This document shows, in pieces, positions 29,371 through 43,420 of a stretch of DNA of 64,000 bases. A model generated the notes under the pieces. That model was not told the DNA's origin and searched no databases. It saw only the letters and a program-made list of their open reading frames with translations. Every line of letters starts with the position of its first letter. Positions within the stretch are counted from its first letter, which is position 1. The stretch is from Crossaster papposus. Its lineage: Eukaryota > Echinodermata > Asteroidea > Velatida > Solasteridae. Location: NCBI GenBank assembly GCA_037893245.1, contig JBAIAA010000023.1, positions 1 through 64,000 on the forward strand, read 5' to 3'. A program made the position numbers and the translations under genes.

Positions 29371-30249
29371 CAGATCACGAAACGGACTTATAACACTCCC
29401 AAATAGTCTATAGCGCCCATTGAGCCTAACAAACACTTTTTGGCACTTTTTACCTTCAGATCACGAAATGGACTTACAACACTCCCAAATGCTCTATAGC
29501 GTCCATTTAGCCCAACAAACACTTTTCGGCACTTTTTACATTCAGATCACAAAATGGATTTACAACACTCCCAAATGCTCTATAGCGCCCATTGAGCCAA
29601 ACAAACACTTTTCGGCACTTTTTACCGTCAGATTACGAAATGGACTTCCAACACTCCAAAATGGTCTATAGCGCACATTGAGCCAAACAAACACTTTTTC
29701 GCACTATTTACCTTCAGATCACGAAATGGATTTACAACACCCCCAAATGCTCTATAGCGCCCATTGAGCCTAACAAACACTTTTTGGCACTATTTACCTT
29801 TAGATCACGAAATTGACTAACAACACTCCCAAATGCTCTATAGCGCCCATTGAGCCTAACAAACACTTTTCGGCACTATTTACCTTCAGATCACGAAATG
29901 GACTTACAACACTCGAAAATGGTCTATAGCGCCCATTGAGCCTAACAAACACTTTTTGGCACTATTTACCTTCAGATCACGAAATGGACTTACAACACTC
30001 CCAAATGCTCTATAGCGCCCATTGAGCCTAACAAACACTTTTCGGCACTTTTTACCTTCAGATCACGAAATTGACTAACAACACTCCCAAATGCTCTATA
30101 GCGCCCATTGAGCCTAAGAAACACTTTTCGGCACTTTTTAACGTCAGATCACGAAACGGACTTACAACACTCCCAAATGGTCTATAGCGCCCATTGAGCC
30201 TAACAAACACTTTTTGGCACTATTTACCTTCAGATCACGAAATGGACTT
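29371..30249 (+). repeat. Satellite linker with first TTATAACAC block
   Basis: About ten monomers. It opens with the first occurrence of the paired variant CTTATAACAC plus AAATAGTC (29387), a mark that is absent upstream and recurs downstream. It continues with GCCCAACAAAC, ACATTCAG, ACCGTCAGATTACG and CACCCCCAAATGC monomers. No gene is present. Confidence 0.8.
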
Positions 30250-31399
30250 ACAACACTCCCAAATGCTCTATAGCGTCCATTTAGCCTAACAAACACTTTT
30301 CGGCACTATTTACCTTCAGATCACAAAATGGATTTACAACACTCCCAAATGGTCTATAGCGCCCATTGAGCCTAACAAACACTTTTCGGCACTTTTTACC
30401 TTCAGATCACGAAATTGACTAACAACACTCCCAAATGCTCTATAGCGCCCATTGAGCCAAACAAACACTTTTCGGCACTTTTTACCGTCAGATCACGAAA
30501 TGGACTTCCAACACCCCAAAATGGTCTGTAGCGCACATTGAGCTAAACAAACACTTTTTGGCACTATTTACCTTCAGATCACGAAATGGATTTACAACAC
30601 TCCCAAATGCTCTATAGCGCCCATTGAGCCTAACAAACACTTTTCGGCACTATTTACCTTTAGATCACGAAATTGACTAACAACACTCCCAAATGCTCTA
30701 TAGCGCCCATTGAGCCTAACAAACACTTTTCGGCACTATTTACCTTCAGATCACGAAATGGACTTACAACACTCGAAAATGGTCTATAGCGCCCATTGAG
30801 CCTAAGAAACACTTTTCGGCACTTTTTAACGTCAGATCACGAAACGGACACTTTTTGCCACTATTTACCTTCAGATCACAAAATGGATTTACAACACTCC
30901 CAAATGGTCTATAGCGCCCATTGAGCCTAACAAATACTTTTCGGCACTTTTTACCTTCAGATCACGAAATTGACTAACAACACTCCCAAATGCTCTATAG
31001 CGCCCATTGAGCCAAACAAACACTTTTCGGCACTTTTTACCGTCAGATCACGAAATGGACTTCCAACACCCCAAAATGGTCTGTAGCGCACATTGAGCCA
31101 AACAAACACTTTTTGGCACTATTTACCTTCAGATCACGAAATGGATTTACAACACTCCCAAATGCTCTATAGCGCCCATTGAGCCTAACAAACACTTTTC
31201 GGCACTATTTACTTTTAGATCACGAAATTGACTAACAACACTCCCAAATGCTCTATAGCGCCCATTGAGCCTAACAAACACTTTTTGGCACTATTTACCT
31301 TCAGATCACGAAATGGACTTACAACACTCCCAAATGGTCTATAGCGCCCATTGAGCCTAACAAACACTTTTCGGCACTTTTTAACGTCAGATCACGAAA

Positions 31400-32032
31400 C
31401 GGACACTTTTTGCCACTATTTACCTTCAGATCACGAAAGGGACTTACAACACTCCCAAATGCTCTATAGCGCCCATTGAGCCTAACAAACACTTTTCGGC
31501 ACTATTTACCTTCAAATCACGAAATGGACTTACAACACTCGAAAATGGTCTTTAGCGCCCATTGAGCCTAAGAAACACTTTTCGGCACTTTTTAACGTCA
31601 GATCACGAAACGGACACTTTTTGCCACTATTTACCTTCAGATCACGAAATTGACTAACAACACTCCCAAATGCTCTATAGCGCCCATTGAGCCTAACAAA
31701 CACTTTTCGGCACTATTTACCTTCAAATCACAAAATGGACTTACAACACTCGAAAATGGTCTTTAGCGCCCATTGAGCCTAAGAAACACTTTTCGGCACT
31801 TTTTAACGTCAGATCACGAAACGGACACTTTTTGGCACTATTTACCTTCAGATCACGAAATGGACTTACAACACTCCCAAATGCTCTATAGCGCCCATTG
31901 AGCCTAACAAACACTTTTCGGCACTTTTTACCTTCAGATCACGAAATTGACTAACAACACTCCCAAATGCTCTATAGCGCCCATTGAGCCTAAGAAACAC
32001 TTTTTGGCACTTGTTAACGTCAGATCACGAAA
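31400..32032 (+). repeat. 211-bp cassettes with short monomer (x3)
   Basis: Junctions at 31400, 31611 and 31822 are followed by the full-length equivalent at 32033. The second cassette has the private change AAATCACAAAATGGACTT, shared with the second copy of the 6560-bp unit. Confidence 0.9.
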
Positions 32033-33366
32033 CGGACTTACAACACTCCCAAATGGTCTATAGCGCCCATTGAGCCTAACAAACACTTTTTGGCACTATT
32101 TACCTTCAGATCACGAAATGGACTTACAACACTCCCAAATGCTCTATAGCGTCCATTTAGCCTAACAAACACTTTTCGGCACTTGTTACCTTCAGATCAC
32201 AAAATGGATTTACAACACTCCCAAATGCTCTATAGCGTCCATTTAGCCTAACAAACACTTTTCGGCACTATTTACCTTCAGATCACAAAATTGACTAACA
32301 ACACTCCCAAATGCTCTATAGCGCCCATTGAGCCAAACAAACACTTTTCGGCACTTTTTACCGTCAGATCACGAAATGGACTTCCAACACTCCAAAATGG
32401 TCTATAGCGCACATTGAGCCAAACAAACACTTTTTGGCACTATTTACCTTCAGATCACGAAATGGACTTACAACACTCCCAAATGCTCTATAGCGCCCAT
32501 TGAGCCTAACAAACACTTTTCGGCACTTGTTACCTTCAGATTACGAAATGGACTTACAACACTCCCAAATGGTCTATAGCGCCCATTGAGCCTAACAAAC
32601 ACTTTTTGGCACTATTTACCTTCAGATCACGAAACGGACTTATAACACTCCCAAATAGTCTATAGCGCCCATTGAGCCTAACAAACACTTTTTGGCACTT
32701 TTTACCTTCAGATCACGAAATGGACTTACAACACTCCCAAATGCTCTATAGCGTCCATTTAGCCCAACAAACACTTTTCGGCACTTTTTACATTCAGATC
32801 ACAAAATGGATTTACAACACTCCCAAATACTCTATAGCGCCCATTGAGCCAAACAAACACTTTTCGGCACTTTTTACCGTCAGATTACGAAATGGACTTC
32901 CAACACTCCAAAATGGTCTATAGCGCACATTGAGCCAAACAAACACTTTTTCGCACTATTTACCTTCAGATCACAAAATGGATTTACAACACCCCCAAAT
33001 GCTCTATAGCGCCCATTGAGCCTAACAAACACTTTTTGGCACTATTTACCTTTAGATCACGAAATTGACTAACAACACTCCCAAATGCTCTATAGCGCCC
33101 ATTGAGCCTAACAAACACTTTTCGGCACTATTTACCTTCAGATCACGAAATGGACTTACAACACTCGAAAATGGTCTATAGCGCCCATTGAGCCTAACAA
33201 ACACTTTTTGGCACTATTTACCTTCAGATCACGAAATGGACTTACAACACTCCCAAATGCTCTATAGCGCCCATTGAGCCTAACAAACACTTTTCGGCAC
33301 TTTTTACCTTCAGATCACGAAATTGACTAACAACACTCCCAAATGCTCTATAGCGCCCATTGAGCC

Positions 33367-34570
33367 TAAGAAACACTTTTTGGCACTTTTTAACGTCAGA
33401 TCACGAAACGGACTTACAACACTCCCAAATGGTCTATAGCGCCCATTGAGCCTAACAAACACTTTTTGGCACTATTTACCTTCAGATCACGAAATGGACT
33501 TACAACACTCCCAAATGCTCTATAGCGTCCATTTAGCCTAACAAACACTTTTCGGCACTTGTTACCTTCAGATCACAAAATGGATTTACAACACTCCCAA
33601 ATGCTCTATAGCGTCCATTTAGCCTAACAAACACTTTTCGGCACTATTTACCTTCAGATCACGAAATTGACTAACAACACTCCCAAATGCTCTATAGCGC
33701 CCATTGAGCCAAACAAACACTTTTCGGCACTTTTTACCGTCAGATCACGAAATGGACTTCCAACACTCCAAAATGGTCTATAGCGCACATTGAGCCAAAC
33801 AAACACTTTTTGGCACTATTTACCTTCAGATCACAAAATGGACTTACAACACTCCCAAATGCTCTATAGCGTCCATTGAGCCTAACAAACACTTTTCGGC
33901 ACTTTTTACCTTCAGATCACGAAATTGACTAACAACACTCCCAAATGCTCTATAGCGCCCATTGAGCCTAAGAAACACTTTTTGGCACTTTTTAACGTCA
34001 GATCACGAAACGGACTTACAACACTCCCAAATGGTCTATAGCGCCCATTGAGCCTAACAAACACTTTTTGGCACTATTTACCTTCAGATCACGAAATGGA
34101 CTTACAACACTCCCAAATGCTCTATAGCGTCCATTTAGCCTAACAAACACTTTTCGGCACTTGTTACCTTCAGATCACAAAATGGATTTACAACACTCCC
34201 AAATGCTCTATAGCGTCCATTTAGCCTAACAAACACTTTTCGGCACTATTTACCTTCAGATCACGAAATTGACTAACAACACTCCCAAATGCTCTATAGC
34301 GCCCATTGAGCCAAACAAACACTTTTCGGCACTTTTTACCGTCAGATCACGAAATGGACTTCCAACACTCCAAAATGGTCTATAGCGCACATTGAGCCAA
34401 ACAAACACTTTTCGGCACTATTTACCTTTAGATCACGAAATTGAGTAACAACACTCCCAAATGCTCTATAGCGCCCATTGAGCCTATCAAACACTTTTCG
34501 GCACTTGTTACCTTCAGATTACGAAATGGACTTACAACACTCCCAAATGCTCTATAGCGCCCATTGAGCC
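33367..34570 (+). repeat. 602-bp (7-monomer) internal duplication
   Basis: TAAGAAACACTTTTTGGCAC occurs at 33367 and 33969, 602 bp apart. The flanking monomers repeat in the same order: GTCCATTTAGCC, CACTTGTTACC with ACAAAATGG, AAATTGAC, ACCGTC, GCACATTG. The same arrangement is present in the second 6560-bp copy (near 39927-41130), so it predates that duplication. Confidence 0.84.
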
Positions 34571-36820
34571 TAACAAACACTTTTCGGCACTATTTACCTT
34601 TAGATCACGAAATTGAGTAACAACACTCCCAAATGCTTTATAGCGCCCATTGAGCCTAACAAACACTTTTCGGCACTATTTACCTTTAGATCAAGAAATT
34701 GACTAACAACACTCCCAAATGCTCTATAGCGCCCATTGAGCCTAACAAACACTTTTCGGCACTATTTACCTTCAGATCACGAAATGGACTTACAACACTC
34801 GAATATGGTCTATAGCGCCCATTGAGCCTAAGAAACACTTTTCGGCACTTTTTAACGTCAGATCACGAAACGGACTTACAACACTCCCAAATGGTCTATA
34901 GCGCCCATTGAGCCTAACAAACACTTTTTGGCACTTTTTACCTTCAGATCACGAAATTGACTAACAACACTCCCAAATGCTCTATAGCGCCCATTGAGCC
35001 TAAGAAACACTTTTCGGCACTTTTTAACGTCAGATCACGAAACGGACTTACAACACTCCCAAATGGTCTATAGCGCCCATTGAGCCTAACAAACACTTTT
35101 TGGCACTATTTACCTTCAGATCACGAAATGGACTTACAACACTCGAATGTGGTCTATAGTGCCCATTGAGCCTAAGAAACACTTTTCGGCACTTTTTAAC
35201 GTCAGATCACGAAATGGACTTACAACACTCCCAAATGCTCTATAGCGCCCAATTGAGCCTAACAAACACTTTTCGGCACTATTTACCTTCAGATCACAAA
35301 ATGGACTTACAACACTCCCAAATGCTCTATAGCGCCCATTGAGCCTATCAAACACTTTTCGGCACTTGTTACCTTCAGATTACGAAATGGACTTACAACA
35401 CTCCCAAATGCTCTATAGCGCCCATTGAGCCTAACAAACACTTTTCTGCACTATTTACCTTTAGATCACGAAATTGACTAACAACACTCCCAAATGCTCT
35501 ATAGCGCCCATTGAGCCTAACAAACACTTTTCGGCACTATTTACCTTCAGATCACGAAATGGACTTACAACACTCGAAAATGGTCTATAGCGCCCATTGA
35601 GCCTAAGAAACACTTTTCGGCACTTTTTAACGTCAGATCACGAAACGGACACTTTTTGCCACTATTTACCTTCAGATCACAAAATGGATTTACAACACTC
35701 CCAAATGGTCTATAGCGCCCATTGAGCCTAACAAATAATTTTCGGCACTTTTTACCTTCAGATCACGAAATTGACTAACAACACTCCCAAATGCTCTATA
35801 GCGCCCATTGAGCCAAACAAACACTTTTCGGCACTTTTTACCGTCAGATCACGAAATGGACTTCCAACACCCCAAAATGGTCTGTAGCGCACATTGAGCC
35901 AAACAAACACTTTTTGGCACTATTTACCTTCAGATCACGAAATGGATTTACAACACTCCCAAATGCTCTATAGCGCCCATTGAGCCTAACAAACACTTTT
36001 CGGCACTATTTACCTTTAGATCACGAAATTGACTAACAACACTCCCAAATGCTCTATAGCGCCCATTGAGCCTAACAAACACTTTTTGCCACTATTTACC
36101 TTCAGATCACGAAAGGGACTTACAACACTCCCAAATGCTCTATAGCGCCCATTGAGCCAAACAAACACTTTTCGGCACTTTTTACCGTCAGATTACGAAA
36201 TGGACTTCCAACACTCCAAAATGGTCTATAGCGCACATTGAGCCAAACAAACACTTTTTCGCACTATTTACCTTCAGATCACGAAATGGATTTACAACAC
36301 TCCCAAATGCTCTATAGCGCCCATTGAGCCTAACAAACACTTTTCGGCACTATTTACCTTCAGATCACGAAATGGACTTACAACACTCGAAAATGGTCTA
36401 TAGCGCCCATTGAGCCTAACAAACACTTTTTGGCACTATTTACCTTCAGATCACGAAATGGACTTACAACACTCCCAAATGCTCTATAGCGCCCATTGAG
36501 CCTAACAAACACTTTTCGGCACTTTTTACCTTCAGATCACGAAATTGACTAACAACACTCCCAAATGCTCTATAGCGCCCATTGAGCCTAAGAAACACTT
36601 TTTGGCACTTTTTAACGTCAGATCACGAAACGGACTTACAACACTCCCAAATGGTCTATAGCGCCCATTGAGCCTAACAAACACTTTTTGGCACTATTTA
36701 CCTTCAGATCACGAAATGGACTTACAACACTCCCAAATGCTCTATAGCGTCCATTTAGCCTAACAAACACTTTTCGGCACTTGTTACCTTCAGATCACAA
36801 AATGGATTTACAACACTCCC

Positions 36821-39800
36821 AAATGCTCTATAGCGTCCATTTAGCCTAACAAACACTTTTCGGCACTATTTACCTTCAGATCACAAAATGGATTTACAAC
36901 ACTCCCAAATGGTCTATAGCGCCCATTGAGCCTAACAAACACTTTTCGGCACTTTTTACCTTCAGATCACGAAATTGACTAACAACACTCCCAAATGCTC
37001 TATAGCGCCCATTGAGCCAAACAAACACTTTTCGGCACTTTTTACCGTCAGATCACGAAATGGACTTCCAACACCCCAAAATGGTCTGTAGCGCACATTG
37101 AGCTAAACAAACACTTTTTGGCACTATTTACCTTCAGATCACGAAATGGATTTACAACACTCCCAAATGCTCTATAGCGCCCATTGAGCCTAACAAACAC
37201 TTTTCGGCACTATTTACCTTTAGATCACGAAATTGACTAACAACACTCCCAAATGCTCTATAGCGCCCATTGAGCCTAACAAACACTTTTCGGCACTATT
37301 TACCTTCAGATCACGAAATGGACTTACAACACTCGAAAATGGTCTATAGCGCCCATTGAGCCTAAGAAACACTTTTCGGCACTTTTTAACGTCAGATCAC
37401 GAAACGGACACTTTTTGCCACTATTTACCTTCAGATCACAAAATGGATTTACAACACTCCCAAATGGTCTATAGCGCCCATTGAGCCTAACAAATACTTT
37501 TCGGCACTTTTTACCTTCAGATCACGAAATTTACTAACAACACTCCCAAATGCTCTATAGCGCCCATTGAGCCAAACAAACACTTTTCGGCACTTTTTAC
37601 CGTCAGATCACGAAATGGACTTCCAACACCCCAAAATGGTCTGTAGCGCACATTGAGCCAAACAAACACTTTTTGGCACTATTTACCTTCAGATCACGAA
37701 ATGGATTTACAACACTCCCAAATGCTCTATAGCGCCCATTGAGCCTAACAAACACTTTTCGGCACTATTTACTTTTAGATCACGAAATTGACTAACAACA
37801 CTCCCAAATGCTCTATAGCGCCCATTGAGCCTAACAAACACTTTTTGGCACTATTTACCTTCAGATCACGAAATGGACTTACAACACTCCCAAATGGTCT
37901 ATAGCGCCCATTGAGCCTAACAAACACTTTTCGGCACTTTTTAACGTCAGATCACGAAACGGACACTTTTTGCCACTATTTACCTTCAGATCACGAAAGG
38001 GACTTACAACACTCCCAAATGCTCTATAGCGCCCATTGAGCCTAACAAACACTTTTCGGCACTATTTACCTTCAAATCACGAAATGGACTTACAACACTC
38101 GAAAATGGTCTTTAGCGCCCATTGAGCCTAAGAAACACTTTTCGGCACTTTTTAACGTCAGATCACGAAACGGACACTTTTTGCCACTATTTACCTTCAG
38201 ATCACGAAATTGACTAACAACACTCCCAAATGCTCTATAGCGCCCATTGAGCCTAACAAACACTTTTCGGCACTATTTACCTTCAAATCACAAAATGGAC
38301 TTACAACACTCGAAAATGGTCTTTAGCGCCCATTGAGCCTAAGAAACACTTTTCGGCACTTTTTAACGTCAGATCACGAAACGGACACTTTTTGGCACTA
38401 TTTACCTTCAGATCACGAAATGGACTTACAACACTCCCAAATGCTCTATAGCGCCCATTGAGCCTAACAAACACTTTTCGGCACTTTTTACCTTCAGATC
38501 ACGAAATTGACTAACAACACTCCCAAATGCTCTATAGCGCCCATTGAGCCTAAGAAACACTTTTTGGCACTTGTTAACGTCAGATCACGAAACGGACTTA
38601 CAACACTCCCAAATGGTCTATAGCGCCCATTGAGCCTAACAAACACTTTTTGGCACTATTTACCTTCAGATCACGAAATGGACTTACAACACTCCCAAAT
38701 GCTCTATAGCGTCCATTTAGCCTAACAAACACTTTTCGGCACTTGTTACCTTCAGATCACAAAATGGATTTACAACACTCCCAAATGCTCTATAGCGTCC
38801 ATTTAGCCTAACAAACACTTTTCGGCACTATTTACCTTCAGATCACGAAATGGACTTACAACACTCCCAAATGCTCTATAGCGTCCATTTAGCCTAACAA
38901 ACACTTTTCGGCACTTGTTACCTTCAGATCACAAAATGGATTTACAACACTCCCAAATGCTCTATAGCGTCCATTTAGCCTAACAAACACTTTTCGGCAC
39001 TATTTACCTTCAGATCACAAAATTGACTAACAACACTCCCAAATGCTCTATAGCGCCCATTGAGCCAAACAAACACTTTTCGGCACTTTTTACCGTCAGA
39101 TCACGAAATGGACTTCCAACACTCCAAAATGGTCTATAGCGCACATTGAGCCAAACAAACACTTTTTGGCACTATTTACCTTCAGATCACGAAATGGACT
39201 TACAACACTCCCAAATGCTCTATAGCGCCCATTGAGCCTAACAAACACTTTTCGGCACTTGTTACCTTCAGATTACGAAATGGACTTACAACACTCCCAA
39301 ATGGTCTATAGCGCCCATTGAGCCTAACAAACACTTTTTGGCACTATTTACCTTCAGATCACGAAACGGACTTATAACACTCCCAAATAGTCTATAGCGC
39401 CCATTGAGCCTAACAAACACTTTTTGGCACTTTTTACCTTCAGATCACGAAATGGACTTACAACACTCCCAAATGCTCTATAGCGTCCATTTAGCCCAAC
39501 AAACACTTTTCGGCACTTTTTACATTCAGATCACAAAATGGATTTACAACACTCCCAAATACTCTATAGCGCCCATTGAGCCTAACAAACACTTTTTGGC
39601 ACTATTTACCTTTAGATCACGAAATTGACTAACAACACTCCCAAATGCTCTATAGCGCCCATTGAGCCTAACAAACACTTTTCGGCACTATTTACCTTCA
39701 GATCACGAAATGGACTTACAACACTCGAAAATGGTCTATAGCGCCCATTGAGCCTAACAAACACTTTTTGGCACTATTTACCTTCAGATCACGAAATGGA

Positions 39801-42800
39801 CTTACAACACTCCCAAATGCTCTATAGCGCCCATTGAGCCTAACAAACACTTTTCGGCACTTTTTACCTTCAGATCACGAAATTGACTAACAACACTCCC
39901 AAATGCTCTATAGCGCCCATTGAGCCTAAGAAACACTTTTTGGCACTTTTTAACGTCAGATCACGAAACGGACTTACAACACTCCCAAATGGTCTATAGC
40001 GCCCATTGAGCCTAACAAACACTTTTTGGCACTATTTACCTTCAGATCACGAAATGGACTTACAACACTCCCAAATGCTCTATAGCGTCCATTTAGCCTA
40101 ACAAACACTTTTCGGCACTTGTTACCTTCAGATCACAAAATGGATTTACAACACTCCCAAATGCTCTATAGCGTCCATTTAGCCTAACAAACACTTTTCG
40201 GCACTATTTACCTTCAGATCACGAAATTGACTAACAACACTCCCAAATGCTCTATAGCGCCCATTGAGCCAAACAAACACTTTTCGGCACTTTTTACCGT
40301 CAGATCACGAAATGGACTTCCAACACTCCAAAATGGTCTATAGCGCACATTGAGCCAAACAAACACTTTTTGGCACTATTTACCTTCAGATCACAAAATG
40401 GACTTACAACACTCCCAAATGCTCTATAGCGTCCATTGAGCCTAACAAACACTTTTCGGCACTTTTTACCTTCAGATCACGAAATTGACTAACAACACTC
40501 CCAAATGCTCTATAGCGCCCATTGAGCCTAAGAAACACTTTTTGGCACTTTTTAACGTCAGATCACGAAACGGACTTACAACACTCCCAAATGGTCTATA
40601 GCGCCCATTGAGCCTAACAAACACTTTTTGGCACTATTTACCTTCAGATCACGAAATGGACTTACAACACTCCCAAATGCTCTATAGCGTCCATTTAGCC
40701 TAACAAACACTTTTCGGCACTTGTTACCTTCAGATCACAAAATGGATTTACAACACTCCCAAATGCTCTATAGCGTCCATTTAGCCTAACAAACACTTTT
40801 CGGCACTATTTACCTTCAGATCACGAAATTGACTAACAACACTCCCAAATGCTCTATAGCGCCCATTGAGCCAAACAAACACTTTTCGGCACTTTTTACC
40901 GTCAGATCACGAAATGGACTTCCAACACTCCAAAATGGTCTATAGCGCACATTGAGCCAAACAAACACTTTTCGGCACTATTTACCTTTAGATCACGAAA
41001 TTGAGTAACAACACTCCCAAATGCTCTATAGCGCCCATTGAGCCTATCAAACACTTTTCGGCACTTGTTACCTTCAGATTACGAAATGGACTTACAACAC
41101 TCCCAAATGCTCTATAGCGCCCATTGAGCCTAACAAACACTTTTCGGCACTATTTACCTTTAGATCACGAAATTGAGTAACAACACTCCCAAATGCTTTA
41201 TAGCGCCCATTGAGCCTAACAAACACTTTTCGGCACTATTTACCTTTAGATCAAGAAATTGACTAACAACACTCCCAAATGCTCTATAGCGCCCATTGAG
41301 CCTAACAAACACTTTTCGGCACTATTTACCTTCAGATCACGAAATGGACTTACAACACTCGAATATGGTCTATAGCGCCCATTGAGCCTAAGAAACACTT
41401 TTCGGCACTTTTTAACGTCAGATCACGAAACGGACTTACAACACTCCCAAATGGTCTATAGCGCCCATTGAGCCTAACAAACACTTTTTGGCACTTTTTA
41501 CCTTCAGATCACGAAATTGACTAACAACACTCCCAAATGCTCTATAGCGCCCATTGAGCCTAAGAAACACTTTTCGGCACTTTTTAACGTCAGATCACGA
41601 AACGGACTTACAACACTCCCAAATGGTCTATAGCGCCCATTGAGCCTAACAAACACTTTTTGGCACTATTTACCTTCAGATCACGAAATGGACTTACAAC
41701 ACTCGAATGTGGTCTATAGTGCCCATTGAGCCTAAGAAACACTTTTCGGCACTTTTTAACGTCAGATCACGAAATGGACTTACAACACTCCCAAATGCTC
41801 TATAGCGCCCAATTGAGCCTAACAAACACTTTTCGGCACTATTTACCTTCAGATCACAAAATGGACTTACAACACTCCCAAATGCTCTATAGCGCCCATT
41901 GAGCCTATCAAACACTTTTCGGCACTTGTTACCTTCAGATTACGAAATGGACTTACAACACTCCCAAATGCTCTATAGCGCCCATTGAGCCTAACAAACA
42001 CTTTTCTGCACTATTTACCTTTAGATCACGAAATTGACTAACAACACTCCCAAATGCTCTATAGCGCCCATTGAGCCTAACAAACACTTTTCGGCACTAT
42101 TTACCTTCAGATCACGAAATGGACTTACAACACTCGAAAATGGTCTATAGCGCCCATTGAGCCTAAGAAACACTTTTCGGCACTTTTTAACGTCAGATCA
42201 CGAAACGGACACTTTTTGCCACTATTTACCTTCAGATCACAAAATGGATTTACAACACTCCCAAATGGTCTATAGCGCCCATTGAGCCTAACAAATAATT
42301 TTCGGCACTTTTTACCTTCAGATCACGAAATTGACTAACAACACTCCCAAATGCTCTATAGCGCCCATTGAGCCAAACAAACACTTTTCGGCACTTTTTA
42401 CCGTCAGATCACGAAATGGACTTCCAACACCCCAAAATGGTCTGTAGCGCACATTGAGCCAAACAAACACTTTTTGGCACTATTTACCTTCAGATCACGA
42501 AATGGATTTACAACACTCCCAAATGCTCTATAGCGCCCATTGAGCCTAACAAACACTTTTCGGCACTATTTACCTTTAGATCACGAAATTGACTAACAAC
42601 ACTCCCAAATGCTCTATAGCGCCCATTGAGCCTAACAAACACTTTTTGCCACTATTTACCTTCAGATCACGAAAGGGACTTACAACACTCCCAAATGCTC
42701 TATAGCGCCCATTGAGCCAAACAAACACTTTTCGGCACTTTTTACCGTCAGATTACGAAATGGACTTCCAACACTCCAAAATGGTCTATAGCGCACATTG

Positions 42801-43420
42801 AGCCAAACAAACACTTTTTCGCACTATTTACCTTCAGATCACGAAATGGATTTACAACACTCCCAAATGCTCTATAGCGCCCATTGAGCCTAACAAACAC
42901 TTTTCGGCACTATTTACCTTCAGATCACGAAATGGACTTACAACACTCGAAAATGGTCTATAGCGCCCATTGAGCCTAACAAACACTTTTTGGCACTATT
43001 TACCTTCAGATCACGAAATGGACTTACAACACTCCCAAATGCTCTATAGCGCCCATTGAGCCTAACAAACACTTTTCGGCACTTTTTACCTTCAGATCAC
43101 GAAATTGACTAACAACACTCCCAAATGCTCTATAGCGCCCATTGAGCCTAAGAAACACTTTTTGGCACTTTTTAACGTCAGATCACGAAACGGACTTACA
43201 ACACTCCCAAATGGTCTATAGCGCCCATTGAGCCTAACAAACACTTTTTGGCACTATTTACCTTCAGATCACGAAATGGACTTACAACACTCCCAAATGC
43301 TCTATAGCGTCCATTTAGCCTAACAAACACTTTTCGGCACTTGTTACCTTCAGATCACAAAATGGATTTACAACACTCCCAAATGCTCTATAGCGTCCAT
43401 TTAGCCTAACAAACACTTTT
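36821..43420 (+). repeat. 6560-bp tandem duplication, second copy
   Basis: The second copy follows directly after the first. The offset is 6560 bp from the start, rises to 6732 between about 38850 and 39560, and returns to 6560 from about 39590. The change comes from a two-monomer (172-bp) duplication near 38840-39011 and a two-monomer loss near 39561-39571. Homology stops near 43421, where TTCTGCAC replaces TTCGGCAC and the monomer order changes. Near identity of rare variants means the duplication is recent compared with the rest of the array. Confidence 0.9.
37960..38592 (+). repeat. 211-bp cassettes with short monomer (x3)
   Basis: Junctions at 37960, 38171 and 38382 are each exactly 6560 bp from their partners at 31400, 31611 and 31822. 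This confirms that the triplet was copied as part of the large duplication. Confidence 0.9.

Larger units (their letters stand above)
30250..36820 (+). repeat. 6560-bp tandem duplication, first copy
   Basis: This unit matches the following one at 6560 bp through private variants: GAGCTAAACAAAC (near 30540 and 37100), CAAATACTTT (30931 and 37491), TTTACTTTTAG (near 31209 and 37769), CTCGAATGTGG (near 35143 and 41703) and ACAAATAATT (35731 and 42291). It contains a triple short-monomer cassette at 31400-32032, single short monomers at 30845 and 35646, and an internal 602-bp duplication near 33367-34570. Left homology begins close to 30250. Confidence 0.9.

Noticed and set aside
29420-29671. Recurring 83-codon plus-strand open frames (also near 21145, 32672, 45160, 46793, 48856, 52327, 54390 and 62413)
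   Set aside because: They begin at TTG, run exactly between two CTATAG-derived TAG stops three monomers apart, and carry no recognisable domain, ribosome site or promoter. Their repetition follows from DNA duplication.
30250-43420. Assembly error as the cause of the 6560-bp duplication
   Set aside because: The copies differ by a balanced pair of 172-bp changes and by edge variants, which argues against a simple duplicated contig. It cannot be fully excluded without long reads.
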